A stretch of 64,000 nt of DNA from Aquabacterium sp. A7-Y (GTDB taxonomy: Bacteria; Pseudomonadota; Gammaproteobacteria; Burkholderiales; Burkholderiaceae_C), in contig NZ_JAPFBW010000010.1 of assembly GCF_026153205.1 (NCBI RefSeq), positions 62,001 through 126,000 of the forward strand, written 5' to 3'. Shown in pieces: positions 47,306-58,351 of this stretch (position 1 is the first letter of the stretch; every line of letters starts with the position of its first letter). Below the pieces are notes generated by a model. The model made no database searches and was not told the DNA's origin. It was given only the letters and a program-made list of their open reading frames with translations. The translations under genes and the position numbers were made by a program.

Positions 47306-48988
47306 TTACTTCAGCACGCCCAGGCGCTTGTTGATGAACCACTGCTGCGCGATCGACAGCAGGTTGTTCGTCAGCCAGTACAGCACCAGACCGGCCGGGA
47401 AGAAGAAGAACATCACCGAGAAGACCAGCGGCATGATCCACATCATGCGGGCCTGCACCGGGTCCGGCGGGGTCGGGTTGAGCCAGGTCTGCAGCAAGGT
47501 CGAGGCCGTCATCAGCAGCGGCAGCACGAAAAACGGATCCTTCACCGACAGGTCGGTGATCCACAGCACCCAGGGCGCACCGCGCATCTCCACCGAGGAC
47601 AGCAGCACCCAGTACAGTGCGATGAACACCGGGATCTGGACCATGATGGGGAAACAGCCGCCCATCGGGTTGACCTTCTCCTCGCGGTAGATGCGCATCA
47701 TCTCCTGCTGCATCTGCTGCGGCTTGTCCTTGTAGCGCTCGCGCAGCTCCTGCACCCGCGGGGCCACCACCTTCATCTTCGCCATCGACTGGTAGGCCTT
47801 GGCGTTGAGCCAGTAGAAGGCGATCTTCAGCAGCACCACCAGCGCAACGATGGCCCAGCCCCAGTTGCCGATCAGCGTGTGCAGCTTGTCGAGCAGCCAG
47901 AACAGCGGCTTGGACAGGATGGTGAACCAGCCGTAGTCCTTCACCAGCTCGAGGCCCGGCGCCAGTTGCTCCAGCTTCTTTTCTTCCTGCGGGCCGGCGA
48001 ACAGGGTGGTTTCCACCGTCTGCGTGGCCTTGGGCGCCAGGGTCGGCAGCGACTGCACCATCGCGACGCGGTAGAGGCTGTCCGTCTTGTTCACGCGGAA
48101 CTCGCGCTGGGCCGGCTGGACGTTCAGCCAAGCCGATGCGAAGTAATGTTCCACCATGGCTACCCAGCCGTTGTCCGCCGCCGGCGGCAGCTCGGCCTTG
48201 TTGGCGTCGATGTCCGCGAAGTCGATCTTCTGGAACTTCGTCGCGTCGGTGTAGACCGCCGGGCCGGTGAAGGTCGATGCGGGGCTGGTGAAGCTCGAGA
48301 AGAAACCGCCGCTGCTGACGTTGGCGGGCATCGTGCGCGCCAGCTGCAGGTAGAGCTGCGGTTCACGCGGCTGGTCGCCGGTGTTCAACACCTCGTGCTT
48401 GACGCCGATGGCGTAATTGCCGCGTTTGAACACGTAGGTCTTGCGGTACTGCAGGCCGTTGACGACCGGCGACTCCAGCACCACCGCCAGCTCGTCCTTG
48501 CCTTCGGCCAGGCTGCGCTCGCCCGGCAGGGCCGTCATCACGGTGGTGTGGTTGGGGAAGGGACCGCCGCCGTCCTGCCGGTTGATCAGACCGCTCTGCG
48601 CCAGGTAGGTGCGCTGGGCCGAGCTGTCGAGCAGCGTGACCGTCTGCTTGGCATCGGCCTGGTCCTCGTAGCGCAGCAGCTCCAGCCTGGTGACGCTGCC
48701 GCCCTGGGTATCGATCACGGCACGGAAGACGTCGGTCGTGATCGTCAGCTTCTCGGCGGCGACGGCCGGTGCCTGGGCCGCGATGGCGCCTCCGCCCGCG
48801 GCCGTACCCGCAGCGGCCGGCAGCGAAGCCGACCCCGCCGCGTCGGGCGGCGGTGCCGAAGCCGTGACCGCGGGCGGCGCCGGCGTGAACATCGACGGCC
48901 TGCCGTTGTGCTTGTTCCAGGCGTCCCAGAGCAGGACGAGGGACATCGTGAACACCACCCAGAGGATGGTGCGGCGCATATCGGTCAT
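47306..48988 (-). CDS. yidC: Membrane protein insertase YidC
   Basis: A 560-residue Oxa1/YidC insertase. The first helix is [20 protein letters not shown], followed by an Ala/Pro-rich linker and a large periplasmic domain (residues about 60-345). The C-terminal 60-kDa-inner-membrane domain has [18 protein letters not shown], then [37 protein letters not shown]. It inserts proteins with or without Sec. The start overlaps the yidD stop (ATGA), which fixes the ATG at 48988. Confidence 0.97.
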   Translation of the reverse strand: MTDMRRTILWVVFTMSLVLLWDAWNKHNGRPSMFTPAPPAVTASAPPPDAAGSASLPAAAGTAAGGGAIAAQAPAVAAEKLTITTDVFRAVIDTQGGSVTRLELLRYEDQADAKQTVTLLDSSAQRTYLAQSGLINRQDGGGPFPNHTTVMTALPGERSLAEGKDELAVVLESPVVNGLQYRKTYVFKRGNYAIGVKHEVLNTGDQPREPQLYLQLARTMPANVSSGGFFSSFTSPASTFTGPAVYTDATKFQKIDFADIDANKAELPPAADNGWVAMVEHYFASAWLNVQPAQREFRVNKTDSLYRVAMVQSLPTLAPKATQTVETTLFAGPQEEKKLEQLAPGLELVKDYGWFTILSKPLFWLLDKLHTLIGNWGWAIVALVVLLKIAFYWLNAKAYQSMAKMKVVAPRVQELRERYKDKPQQMQQEMMRIYREEKVNPMGGCFPIMVQIPVFIALYWVLLSSVEMRGAPWVLWITDLSVKDPFFVLPLLMTASTLLQTWLNPTPPDPVQARMMWIMPLVFSVMFFFFPAGLVLYWLTNNLLSIAQQWFINKRLGVLK

Positions 48989-49284
48989 GGAGACGACTCG
49001 CTGTTAGAGGTGGTCGTGCCGCCGGCGCTCGCGGCCGGTGTCACGAAACGGGAAAACAGACGGGGCGCGTCGGCGGGCACCGGGTCGGCCCCGCCCTCGC
49101 ACCAGGGGTGGCAGCGGCCCAGCCGCCGCAGCGTCAGGTAGCTGCCGGCCGCCGCCCCGTGCCGCTCCAGCGCTTCGAGCGCATAGGCCGAACAGGTCGG
49201 ATGAAAACGGCAGTTCGCGCCCAGCCAGGGGCTGAGCAGCAGGCGGTAGCCTTGTACCAGGAGGATGAGTGCTCGCTTGATCAT
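48985..49284 (-). CDS. yidD: Membrane protein insertion efficiency factor YidD
   Basis: A 99-residue YidD/UPF0161 protein. The amphipathic start IKRALILLVQGYRLLLSPWLG and the signature CRFHPTCSAYALEALERHGAAAGSYLTLRRLGRCHPW are unmistakable, with the three conserved Cys. The C-terminal tail is longer than usual. It sits between rnpA and yidC and is translationally coupled to yidC. Confidence 0.95.
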   Translation of the reverse strand: MIKRALILLVQGYRLLLSPWLGANCRFHPTCSAYALEALERHGAAAGSYLTLRRLGRCHPWCEGGADPVPADAPRLFSRFVTPAASAGGTTTSNSESSP

Positions 49285-49319
49285 CGCCAGGCCGTCAGAT
49301 GAGGGTGCACGCTGCCGGC

Positions 49320-49841
49320 TCAAGGTGCCGGTGCAAGGGCTTTCGAGCTCAACGAGCGGGCGGCACGCGGCCCGGCCTGCTTCAGCAGGCCGTCGAGCTC
49401 GGCGCGCGCGGCGTCTCTCAGGGCATCGGACGCGGCACTGGGGAATTGCTTGCGATCGAAAGCAGCACGCAGCCGCACCACCCATACCCCGGAAGGCATG
49501 GTGGGCAGGACACGTTCGAAGGCAGCGAACACCTGGCGCTTCAGCAGGGACCGCGTGACCGAGCGGCGCGCCCAGCGTTTGGGAAGCACCGTGCCGACCA
49601 GGGCCAGGTGCGACCGGCGCAGCGCTCCGGAGCCTGTCACCGGGGAGACATCCACAGCCTGAAGCAGCTCAGGGGCAGGCCCTGTTGACAACTTCTCGGG
49701 AACCGGCTGCGGCGCCGCCCTTTCGGCCGGGTCCGCAGGGGGCACGAAGTGCACCACGAAGTGCGCGCTGCGCGCCACGACAGCCGGCGAGCCGGCGCCC
49801 AGCGCCCGCTCGAAGTCGGCTTTCTGCTTGAGCCGCCGCAT
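49320..49841 (-). CDS. rnpA: Ribonuclease P protein component
   Basis: A 173-residue RNase P protein. The N-terminus RRLKQKADFERALGAG and the RNA-binding RNR core LPKRWARRSVTRSLLKRQVFAAFE identify it. Between the first strand region and the core there is an Ala/Pro-rich insert (about residues 33-68) not present in the 119-residue E. coli protein, and a C-terminal extension. The start at 49841 precedes the conserved part; in-frame GTG 49859 or ATG 49904 remain possible. Partner of the RNase P RNA, not in this window. Confidence 0.92.
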   Translation of the reverse strand: MRRLKQKADFERALGAGSPAVVARSAHFVVHFVPPADPAERAAPQPVPEKLSTGPAPELLQAVDVSPVTGSGALRRSHLALVGTVLPKRWARRSVTRSLLKRQVFAAFERVLPTMPSGVWVVRLRAAFDRKQFPSAASDALRDAARAELDGLLKQAGPRAARSLSSKALAPAP

Positions 49842-49931
49842 CGAGGCGGGGCCCGTCACAGCCTCATCCCGCCGCGGCCGGAGCTGTCCTTGCGGCAGTT
49901 CCAAGGGGAACCGCGGCCCGGCTCAGCGACC

Positions 49932-50066
49932 TCAGACGGCCAGACGCTTGCGGCCCTTGGCACGACGGGCGTTGATGACCTTGCGGCCACCGCGCGTCTT
50001 CATGCGGACCAGGAAACCGTGGGTACGGGCGCGGCGGACCTTGGAGGGTTGGTAGGTGCGTTTCAT
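49932..50066 (-). CDS. rpmH: 50S ribosomal protein L34
   Basis: A 44-residue ribosomal protein, read directly from the minus strand: it begins [18 protein letters not shown] and ends GRKRLAV, the invariant L34 pattern. GAGGAA lies upstream of the ATG. It heads the rpmH-rnpA-yidD-yidC block, divergent from dnaA. Confidence 0.97.
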   Translation of the reverse strand: MKRTYQPSKVRRARTHGFLVRMKTRGGRKVINARRAKGRKRLAV

Positions 50067-50415
50067 GTTCGATTCCTCAAGCGCCCGACCGCACCCGCGA
50101 TGTGGATGGTTAGGGCGTCAAACCACGCCCTCACGGGGCGTCAAAGCGAGGCCCGCACAGCGCGGGCCAAGGGGCTTTCTCCGACCTCCGGCGGCTCCTG
50201 CGACGCCTGGGCGCACGCAAGCCCCTCTCAGGACGGCCCGACGAAACGGGCGCGGGCCCCGGCTGTCCGTAACGCACGAGCCGTGAGGCCCAACGCTCGG
50301 ACAACAAAAAGCCGGAATTCGGGAAACCCTCGATTACAGCAAAATCTTCCTTTGTGGTCAACGACTTAGCCGGCAAGACAGAGGGTTGTGCAGGGCTTCA
50401 CGCAGTGCACAGCCT

Positions 50416-50424
50416 TGTGGATAA
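50416..50424 (-). promoter_or_regulatory. DnaA box upstream of dnaA
   Basis: TGTGGATAA, the exact complement of the DnaA box TTATCCACA, lies 67 bp before the dnaA ATG. It is a likely autoregulatory or origin-associated site. Confidence 0.8.
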
Positions 50425-50475
50425 CTGGCGTAAAACTCGCCGCGGGAGGGTAGAATCGCGCCGCTCCAGAAAGAG

Positions 50476-50484
50476 TTTTCCACA
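50476..50484 (+). promoter_or_regulatory. DnaA-box-like site at the dnaA start
   Basis: TTTTCCACA, one mismatch from the DnaA box, lies six bases before the dnaA ATG and overlaps the ribosome-binding region, where bound DnaA could block expression. Confidence 0.5.
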
Positions 50485-50490
50485 AAATAC

Positions 50491-51939
50491 ATGAGCTCCG
50501 ACCTTTGGCAGCGCTGCTGCGAGCGACTCGCGGCGGAGATGCCAGAACAGCAATTCAACACCTGGATCCGCCCCCTCCCGCCTGGCGTCGTTTCCGACGC
50601 CGAGGCCGGCCAGGTGGTGTCCGTGCGCGTCCCCAACCGTTTCAAGCTCGACTGGATCCGCAACCAGTACGCCCCCCGCATCGAGATGCTGCTGGCCGAC
50701 CTGGCCGGCCAGCCCGTCAAGCTCGAGCTGTCGCTCGCGCCGCGCGACGGTCAGCCCGCGCCGCGTCCGGTCGCGGCGGCCGCCGAGGTCGCGATGGCGG
50801 CGGCGCCCTCCGCAGCGCTCGCCCTACACGCCTACAACGGCACCCCGGCCGCGGCCGTCGTCGCACCGGTTCCCGCGCCGTCCTCGCCGCAGGTGTCGCA
50901 TGCCGTGTCGGCCGCCTCGCGCAGCCGGCTCAACACCAGCCTCACCTTCGACACCCTGGTGCCGGGCCGCGCCAACCAGATGGCCCGCACGGCCGCACTG
51001 CATGTGGCCGGCGCCCCGGGCCAGATGTACAACCCGCTGTTCATCTACGGCGGGGTCGGCCTGGGCAAGACCCACTTGATGAACGCGGTCGGCAACGCCC
51101 TGCTGGCCGACAACCCCAACGCGCGCATCCTCTACCTGCACGCCGAACAGTTCATCACCGACGTCGTCAAGAACTACCAGCGCAAGACCTTCGACGAGCT
51201 GAAGGCGAAGTACCACCAGCTCGACCTGCTGCTGATCGACGACGTGCAGTTTTTTGCCGGCAAGGAGCGCACGCAGGAGGAGTTTTTCAACGCCTTCGAA
51301 GCGCTGCTGGCCAAGCGGGCCCACATCATCATGACCAGCGACACCTATCCCAAGGGCCTCGCCGACATCGATGAACGCCTGACCTCACGCTTCGACTCCG
51401 GCCTCACGGTGGCGATCGAGCCGCCCGAACTGGAGATGCGCGTCGCCATCCTGATGAAAAAAGCCGAGGCCGAGGCGGCGGTCATGCCCGAGGACGTGGC
51501 GTTTTTCGTCGCCAAGAACGTGCGCGCCAACGTGCGCGAGCTCGAAGGCGCGCTGCGCAAGATCCTGGCCTACTCGCGCTTCTCGCACAAGGAAATCAAC
51601 ATCCAGCTGGCACGCGAGGCGCTGAAAGACCTGCTGTCGATCCAGAACCGGCAGATCTCGGTGGAGAACATCCAGAAGACGGTGGCCGATTTCTACAAGA
51701 TCAAGGTCGCTGACATGTACTCGAAAAAGCGGCCCGCCAGCATCGCCCGGCCGCGCCAGATCGCGATGTACCTGGCCAAGGAGCTGACGCAGAAGAGCCT
51801 GCCGGAGATCGGCGAGCTGTTCGGCGGCCGCGACCACACCACGGTGCTGCACGCCGTGCGCAAGATCGGCGGCGAACGCACCAAAAACACCGAACTCAAC
51901 CAGCAGCTGCATGTGCTGGAGCAGACGCTGAAGGGCTGA
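50491..51939 (+). CDS. dnaA: Chromosomal replication initiator DnaA
   Basis: A 482-residue initiator. Domain [26 protein letters not shown]. Domain II: an Ala/Pro-rich linker (residues about 90-145). Domain III AAA+: Walker [10 protein letters not shown] (about 187-195) and Walker [14 protein letters not shown]. Domain IV: the DNA-binding signature [15 protein letters not shown] near the C-terminus. It opens oriC by binding the boxes on both sides of its gene. Confidence 0.98.
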   Translation: MSSDLWQRCCERLAAEMPEQQFNTWIRPLPPGVVSDAEAGQVVSVRVPNRFKLDWIRNQYAPRIEMLLADLAGQPVKLELSLAPRDGQPAPRPVAAAAEVAMAAAPSAALALHAYNGTPAAAVVAPVPAPSSPQVSHAVSAASRSRLNTSLTFDTLVPGRANQMARTAALHVAGAPGQMYNPLFIYGGVGLGKTHLMNAVGNALLADNPNARILYLHAEQFITDVVKNYQRKTFDELKAKYHQLDLLLIDDVQFFAGKERTQEEFFNAFEALLAKRAHIIMTSDTYPKGLADIDERLTSRFDSGLTVAIEPPELEMRVAILMKKAEAEAAVMPEDVAFFVAKNVRANVRELEGALRKILAYSRFSHKEINIQLAREALKDLLSIQNRQISVENIQKTVADFYKIKVADMYSKKRPASIARPRQIAMYLAKELTQKSLPEIGELFGGRDHTTVLHAVRKIGGERTKNTELNQQLHVLEQTLKG

Positions 51940-51956
51940 ACGGCATGCACAGCGGC

Positions 51957-52222
51957 CTCTCAAGCATCACGGGCTGCCGCCCGTCAAGGGACAAAGCTGG
52001 GGACAAGTTTCGAACAAGTGCCCGGTTATCCACAGGGCAAGGCCCGTTTTCGAACTTGTTGTCGGTTGGCGCTTCGACAAAACGGGGTCGGCTGCACATG
52101 CTTGTCACGACGCTAGAGGCTTGATCTCACTGGATAAAACCGCGTTTTCCACAGATGGGCGGCCCCTTCTACTACGACGACCAATCTGAAAGGTTCATAC
52201 GATTGTGTAGAGAGAGCAGGCG
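51957..52222 (+). repeat. oriC module copy A, with a dead dnaN start
   Basis: Copy A matches copy B (52305 onward) without net gaps at a constant offset of 348 bp; I count roughly 70% identity by eye over about 217 bases, with stretches such as GTCAAGGGACAAAGCTGGGG, TCGGCTGCACATG and CCAATCT identical. It ends with a copy of the dnaN start region in which ATG has become ACG (52199-52201), followed by ATT GTG TAG. Confidence 0.85.
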
Positions 52223-52227
52223 AAAAA

Positions 52228-52254
52228 AACGGGACCCGCTTCGCGCGCCCCGTT
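52228..52254 (-). terminator. Terminator-like hairpin inside oriC, leftward
   Basis: AACGGG (52228-52233) and CCCGTT (52249-52254) can pair around a GC-rich interior; on the minus strand the stem is followed by T7 (52229-52223). It lies in the spacer between the two module copies and could stop transcription coming from the dnaN side towards dnaA. Confidence 0.4.
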
Positions 52255-52304
52255 CCTCGTTCGCGGGGTTCACCTCGGAAAGGTGTAGAACGGGGGTTTC
52301 GGCG

Positions 52305-52570
52305 CTCTCAAGCATCAAGTCGCTCCAGGGGTCAAGGGACAAAGCTGGGGACAACTTTGGAACAAGAGTCGACATATCCACAGGCGCGGACCGTTTCCGG
52401 AAGTTGTTGTCTGACAGCACCATTGCTTCCCGCGATCGGCTGCACATGGTTGTCATGCAGCTAGAACCTTGAGTTCACAAGACAAAATAGCGTTGTCCAC
52501 AAAAACCCGGCCACACCTACTACGGCTACCAATCTAAGAGGTTCATATGATTGTGTTGAAAGCACCCCAG
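52305..52570 (+). repeat. oriC module copy B, with the live dnaN start
   Basis: Second copy of the module, running into the functional dnaN start. DnaA-box positions are conserved between copies: 52026 versus 52374 and 52145 versus 52493, each exactly 348 bp apart. Homology fades within the first five codons of dnaN. Confidence 0.85.
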
Positions 52571-53653
52571 GAAAAAGTGCTCGGCGCGCTGCAAGCCGTC
52601 TCCGGCATCGTGGAGCGTCGCCACACGCTGCCCATCCTGGCCAACGTGCTGATCCGCAAGACTGGCCCCCAGGTGGAGTTCACCACCAGCGACCTCGAGA
52701 TCCAGGTCCGTACCACCGCCGAGTTCGACGGTGACGCCGACAGCTTCAACACCTCGGTCGGCGCGCGCAAGCTGATCGACATCCTGAAGTCGCTGCCGAC
52801 CGACCAGACCGTCTCGCTGACCGCCAACCAGAACAAGCTGACCCTGCAGGGCGGCAAGAGCCGCTTCACCTTGCAGACCCTGCCTGCGGAGGACTTCCCG
52901 CTGGTGCAGGAGGCGGCCGACTTCGGCCCCAGCTTCGGCGTGCCCCAGAAGACCTTGAAGAGCCTGATCGGCCAGGTGCACTTCGCGATGGCGGTGCACG
53001 ACATCCGCTACTACCTGAACGGCATCCTGTTCGTGGCCGAAGGCAAGCAGCTGACCCTGGTCGCGACCGACGGCCACCGCCTGGCGCTGGCCAGCGCGAC
53101 GCTGGAAGTGGAAATGCCGCGCCAGGAAGTCATCCTGCCGCGCAAGACCGTGCTGGAGCTGCAGCGCCTGCTGAAGGACGAAGACACGCCGATCGAGATG
53201 CGCTTTGCCGGCAACCAGGCCAAGTTCAGCTTCAGCGGCATGGAGTTCGTCACCAAGCTGGTTGAAGGCAAGTTCCCCGACTACAACCGCGTGATCCCGA
53301 AGAACCACAAGAACAACGTCATCCTGGGGCGTGCGCCGCTGCTGGCCAGCCTGCAGCGCGCCGCCATCCTGACCAGCGAGAAGTTCAAGGGCGTGCGCCT
53401 GAACATCGAGCCCGGCACCTTGCGCATCGCGTCGAGCAACGCCGAGCAGGAGGAGGCCAAGGAGGAACTCGAAATCGACTACGGCGGCGACACCATCGAG
53501 ATCGGCTTCAACGTGACCTACCTCGTCGACGCCCTGGCCAACATGAGCCAGGAGATGGTGCAAATCGAACTGCAGGACGCCAACAGCTCCGCGCTGCTGA
53601 CCATTCCCGAGCAGACCGGCTTCAAGTACGTAGTGATGCCGATGCGGATCTGA
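52547..53653 (+). CDS. dnaN: DNA polymerase III beta subunit (sliding clamp)
   Basis: A 368-residue clamp with the usual three repeated domains. Recognisable parts: LQAVSGIVERRHTLPILANVLI, MAVHDIRYYLNGILF, LVATDGHRLALA, and the C-terminal PEQTGFKYVVMPMRI. It encircles DNA and tethers Pol III. AGAGG lies about six bases before the ATG, and the same AGG-TTCAT context is repeated in the upstream dead copy. It is followed by two strong hairpins and gyrB. Confidence 0.98.
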   Translation: MIVLKAPQEKVLGALQAVSGIVERRHTLPILANVLIRKTGPQVEFTTSDLEIQVRTTAEFDGDADSFNTSVGARKLIDILKSLPTDQTVSLTANQNKLTLQGGKSRFTLQTLPAEDFPLVQEAADFGPSFGVPQKTLKSLIGQVHFAMAVHDIRYYLNGILFVAEGKQLTLVATDGHRLALASATLEVEMPRQEVILPRKTVLELQRLLKDEDTPIEMRFAGNQAKFSFSGMEFVTKLVEGKFPDYNRVIPKNHKNNVILGRAPLLASLQRAAILTSEKFKGVRLNIEPGTLRIASSNAEQEEAKEELEIDYGGDTIEIGFNVTYLVDALANMSQEMVQIELQDANSSALLTIPEQTGFKYVVMPMRI

Positions 53654-53659
53654 AAACCA

Positions 53660-56311
<2,652 letters not shown>

Positions 56312-56321
56312 GCTGGTCGGG

Positions 56322-56400
56322 TTGCGAGGAAACGGAAGTGTCTGGATTTCCTGAAATTGCAGGACAGCTTTTTCAGGGATGGTCGGACTTTCTTCGCTCC
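56322..56400 (+). repeat. Imperfect direct repeat, left copy
   Basis: A stretch immediately after gyrB resembles 57680-57765 in the same orientation. Shared words in order are TTG..GCGAGGA, GGA, GGACTGT/GGACAGCT, TTTTTCAG.GAT, and GACTTTCTTCG. The two copies flank the 56405-57532 gene pair. Confidence 0.65.
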
Positions 56401-56404
56401 CTGA

Positions 56405-56776
56405 TCAGCGCGTGATCAGGGATAACACCGTCCGCCAGCGGGACTCCACCAACTTGTCTGCCGGTTTCCACTGGAGCACCTGTCGTTGCAGCCACCGGGG
56501 CGGATGGGACAGATATTGACTAACGGCTTCGATGACCGCCGCGTCGTTCCAGCCTTCCATCTCAGTCACTGCCAGCGCGCCGAGATTGGAACCAAAAACC
56601 GGTGCTACCTCGTCGCGCAGAATCGATTCGATGTCGTCGAGCGTGAATCCTGACTCGAGCAACCGATCTGCAATGGACCGGATGTCGTAGTCCTGAAGCT
56701 CCTTGCCGACGAACAGATCGGACAAGGCGATCCACACTGGAGCTCGCCGCGTCAGTTCCTCTGGAGTGAGTGCCAT
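56405..56776 (-). CDS. Conserved hypothetical protein (DUF7079-like), possible immunity protein
   Basis: A 123-residue soluble, mainly helical protein. Its opening TRRAPVWIALSDLFVGKELQDYDIRSIADRLLESG, with DDIESILRDEVAPVFGSNL, resembles the small DUF7079 family as I recall it. The family's function is not established. It starts 12 bp after the stop of the putative membrane-active toxin gene, and both lie between direct repeats, so a protective role against the upstream product is plausible. Confidence 0.6.
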   Translation of the reverse strand: MALTPEELTRRAPVWIALSDLFVGKELQDYDIRSIADRLLESGFTLDDIESILRDEVAPVFGSNLGALAVTEMEGWNDAAVIEAVSQYLSHPPRWLQRQVLQWKPADKLVESRWRTVLSLITR

Positions 56777-56788
56777 CGGGCTGTTGCC

Positions 56789-57532
56789 TTAGCGGCTCGT
56801 GGGGGACGGATACAGCGTGCCGAAGGTCAGATCGGCCCCCGTGGCGAACAGCAGGCCGCCGATCAGCACCGCGACGCCAACGCAAACAGGCGCCGTCGCC
56901 GCGCAGACACCCGTGGCGACCGCACCTGCGCCAACGGCTGCCCCGCCGGCCACGCCGGCACCTGCAATGACACTCTGGCGCGCGATTTCGCGCGGCTTGT
57001 CTTCCGCTTCGTAGATCTCGTAGATCGCGACGGCCAGTGATACCAGAACCAGACGCTGCCCTATCTTCCCGATGAACTTGGCCTTGGCGATGACGCTCGG
57101 ATTCGGTCGACCGGCCGCATTGACGATTTCGGTGTAGACGCGGGCCTGTTGCGCTTCGCCCAACTCGGCAAATGCTTTCTTGAACAGATCCTTGGCGTAT
57201 TTGTCGGCGAGCTCGCCCAGCGTCTTGCCGCTGAGCTTGAGCTTCTTGGCATAGGCGCGGCCCACCGGGCTGCTGCGCAAGCGGGACAGCTCCATGATCT
57301 CGTTGCGCATTTCCTGCGCCAGTTCGGCGCCGGCCTTAGCGGTCATCTTGCCGGCCTGGACTGCTTGGGCGATCTCTTTCGAAGCAGCGACCGAATCGGT
57401 CACGTATTGCGCGCGGACACGGGCATCCGTAATGCAGACGTTGGCGAAATTGGCAGCTGTAGCGTGCAGCTCGGCAAGCGCCCGTTGAAGAAGCTGTTGA
57501 TCGTTGGCTTGGGTGTCGGGAGAAGATGGCAT
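56789..57532 (-). CDS. Putative membrane-active effector with glycine-zipper C-terminus
   Basis: A 247-residue protein. The N-terminal 165 residues are helical and charged without a signal peptide (LLQRALAELHATAANF, KAGAELAQEMRNEIMELSRLR, TLGELADKYAKDLFKKAFAEL). The C-terminal part has hydrophobic segments rich in Gly and Ala: QRLVLVSLAVAIYEIYE, then GAGVAGGAAVGAGAVATG and VCVGVAVLIGGLLFATGADL, a glycine-zipper pattern seen in pore-forming effectors. ATG 57532 is selected over an upstream frame extension. No secretion genes are in the window; the toxin call is inference. Confidence 0.55.
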   Translation of the reverse strand: MPSSPDTQANDQQLLQRALAELHATAANFANVCITDARVRAQYVTDSVAASKEIAQAVQAGKMTAKAGAELAQEMRNEIMELSRLRSSPVGRAYAKKLKLSGKTLGELADKYAKDLFKKAFAELGEAQQARVYTEIVNAAGRPNPSVIAKAKFIGKIGQRLVLVSLAVAIYEIYEAEDKPREIARQSVIAGAGVAGGAAVGAGAVATGVCAATAPVCVGVAVLIGGLLFATGADLTFGTLYPSPTSR

Positions 57533-57679
57533 CACTATGCTCTTTGGAGTGTCAGTTCTCTGCCTACTACGGAAGCCCGTAGATTTTCCATTGAAGCCGC
57601 ATGAAATCGAATGAGAGTTTGAAGAAAGCAACGAAGCCCCATAAGCGAGCCCTGTCCAGCGAGTTCAGTCACCTCTCAT

Positions 57680-57765
57680 TGTGCGAGGAGATTGGAATGC
57701 CCGGACTTCTCTCGAAATAACTGGACTGTTTTTTCAGAGATAGGCAGTCAGACTTTCTTCGACTC
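57680..57765 (+). repeat. Imperfect direct repeat, right copy
   Basis: Partner of 56322-56400. It lies between the start region of the putative effector gene and the hipBA promoter, and has a few small insertions relative to the left copy. The remainder of 57533-57977 holds only promoters and operators. Confidence 0.65.
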
Positions 57766-57896
57766 CGTTCCGGCGGCCGTGGTGGCCGGGCCTCCCCGCT
57801 TGGCGGTTGTTCACGCTCGTGCTCGTCTCCGGGCTATTTCGCCCTGGAGGTCCAGCGCGAGCAATTGCGACCCTCATTCCAGGCCGACTAGGGTGA

Positions 57897-58014
57897 TGTG
57901 CCGTATATGGCACATTAAGGCAAGCAGCGAGCCAGATTTGGCTCATTCAATTGACGTTGAAGAGAGGTGAGCCTAATATGGCCCACTACCTCCTTACGGG
58001 GCCAAACATGACTC
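57897..58014. promoter_or_regulatory. hipBA operator array (three clear palindromes, one weak)
   Basis: Site 1 is ATGTGCC-GTATAT-GGCACAT (57897-57916), perfect. Site 2 is GAGCC-AGATTT-GGCTC (57930-57945), perfect. Site 3 is GAGCC-TAATAT-GGCCC (57969-57984), overlapping the hipB start. A weaker site 4, GGGCC-AAACAT-GACTC, lies at 57999-58014. The common pattern is GWGCC-N6-GGCWC with an AT-rich centre; centres are 30-40 bp apart. HipB is known to repress its own operon by binding several palindromes cooperatively. Confidence 0.7.
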
Positions 58015-58340
58015 GCGAGTCCACCGAACAACTTCCACTGGAGGTCCTCCAGACCGTGCAAGAACTGGGGCGCCGCATACGCACGGCGCGTGTTCGCCGG
58101 CGCATGACCACCGACGACCTGGCGGATGCCTGCGGCATCGGCCGGCGCACGCTCTACCGCATCGAGAACGGTGAGCCGGGCGTCGCGCTGGGCACCTACT
58201 TGGCGGTGCTGTGGAAACTGGGCCTGCTCGATTCCGCGAAAAAGGTGGCCGACCCCGATGCGGATGAGCACGGAAAGATTCTCGAGGCGGCCAGCCGGCC
58301 GCAGCGCGTGCGCCCGCGGGCCCCTGACAACGACTTCTGA
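57978..58340 (+). CDS. hipB: HipB-type antitoxin / XRE regulator
   Basis: A 120-residue protein with a helix-turn-helix at about residues 27-80: LGRRIRTARVRRRMTTDDLADACGIGRRTLYRIENGEPGVALGTYLAVLWKLGL. The C-terminal tail is basic and disordered. It should neutralise HipA and repress the operon. Start ATG 57978 follows AGAGAGG with longish spacing; ATG 58008 is an alternative that would spare operator site 3. The stop is 11 bp before hipA. Confidence 0.85.
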   Translation: MAHYLLTGPNMTRESTEQLPLEVLQTVQELGRRIRTARVRRRMTTDDLADACGIGRRTLYRIENGEPGVALGTYLAVLWKLGLLDSAKKVADPDADEHGKILEAASRPQRVRPRAPDNDF

Positions 58341-58351
58341 GGGAGGCGGCC

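Larger units (their letters stand above)
50067..50490. promoter_or_regulatory. rpmH-dnaA divergent promoter region
   Basis: This 424-bp gap carries the promoters of rpmH (leftward) and dnaA (rightward) and no supported gene. Its right half becomes AT-richer from about 50310. Two DnaA-box-like sites are visible near the dnaA start, consistent with DnaA autoregulation. Confidence 0.6.
51940..52546. other. Replication origin oriC (dnaA-dnaN intergenic region)
   Basis: A 607-bp gene-free region between dnaA and dnaN with several DnaA boxes: TTATCCACA at 52026-52034, ATATCCACA at 52374-52382, TTTTCCACA at 52145-52153 and TTGTCCACA at 52493-52501. It consists of two diverged copies of one module in tandem. 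The position next to dnaA, the box cluster and the flanking origin genes make oriC likely. The exact unwinding element was not identified. Confidence 0.85.
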
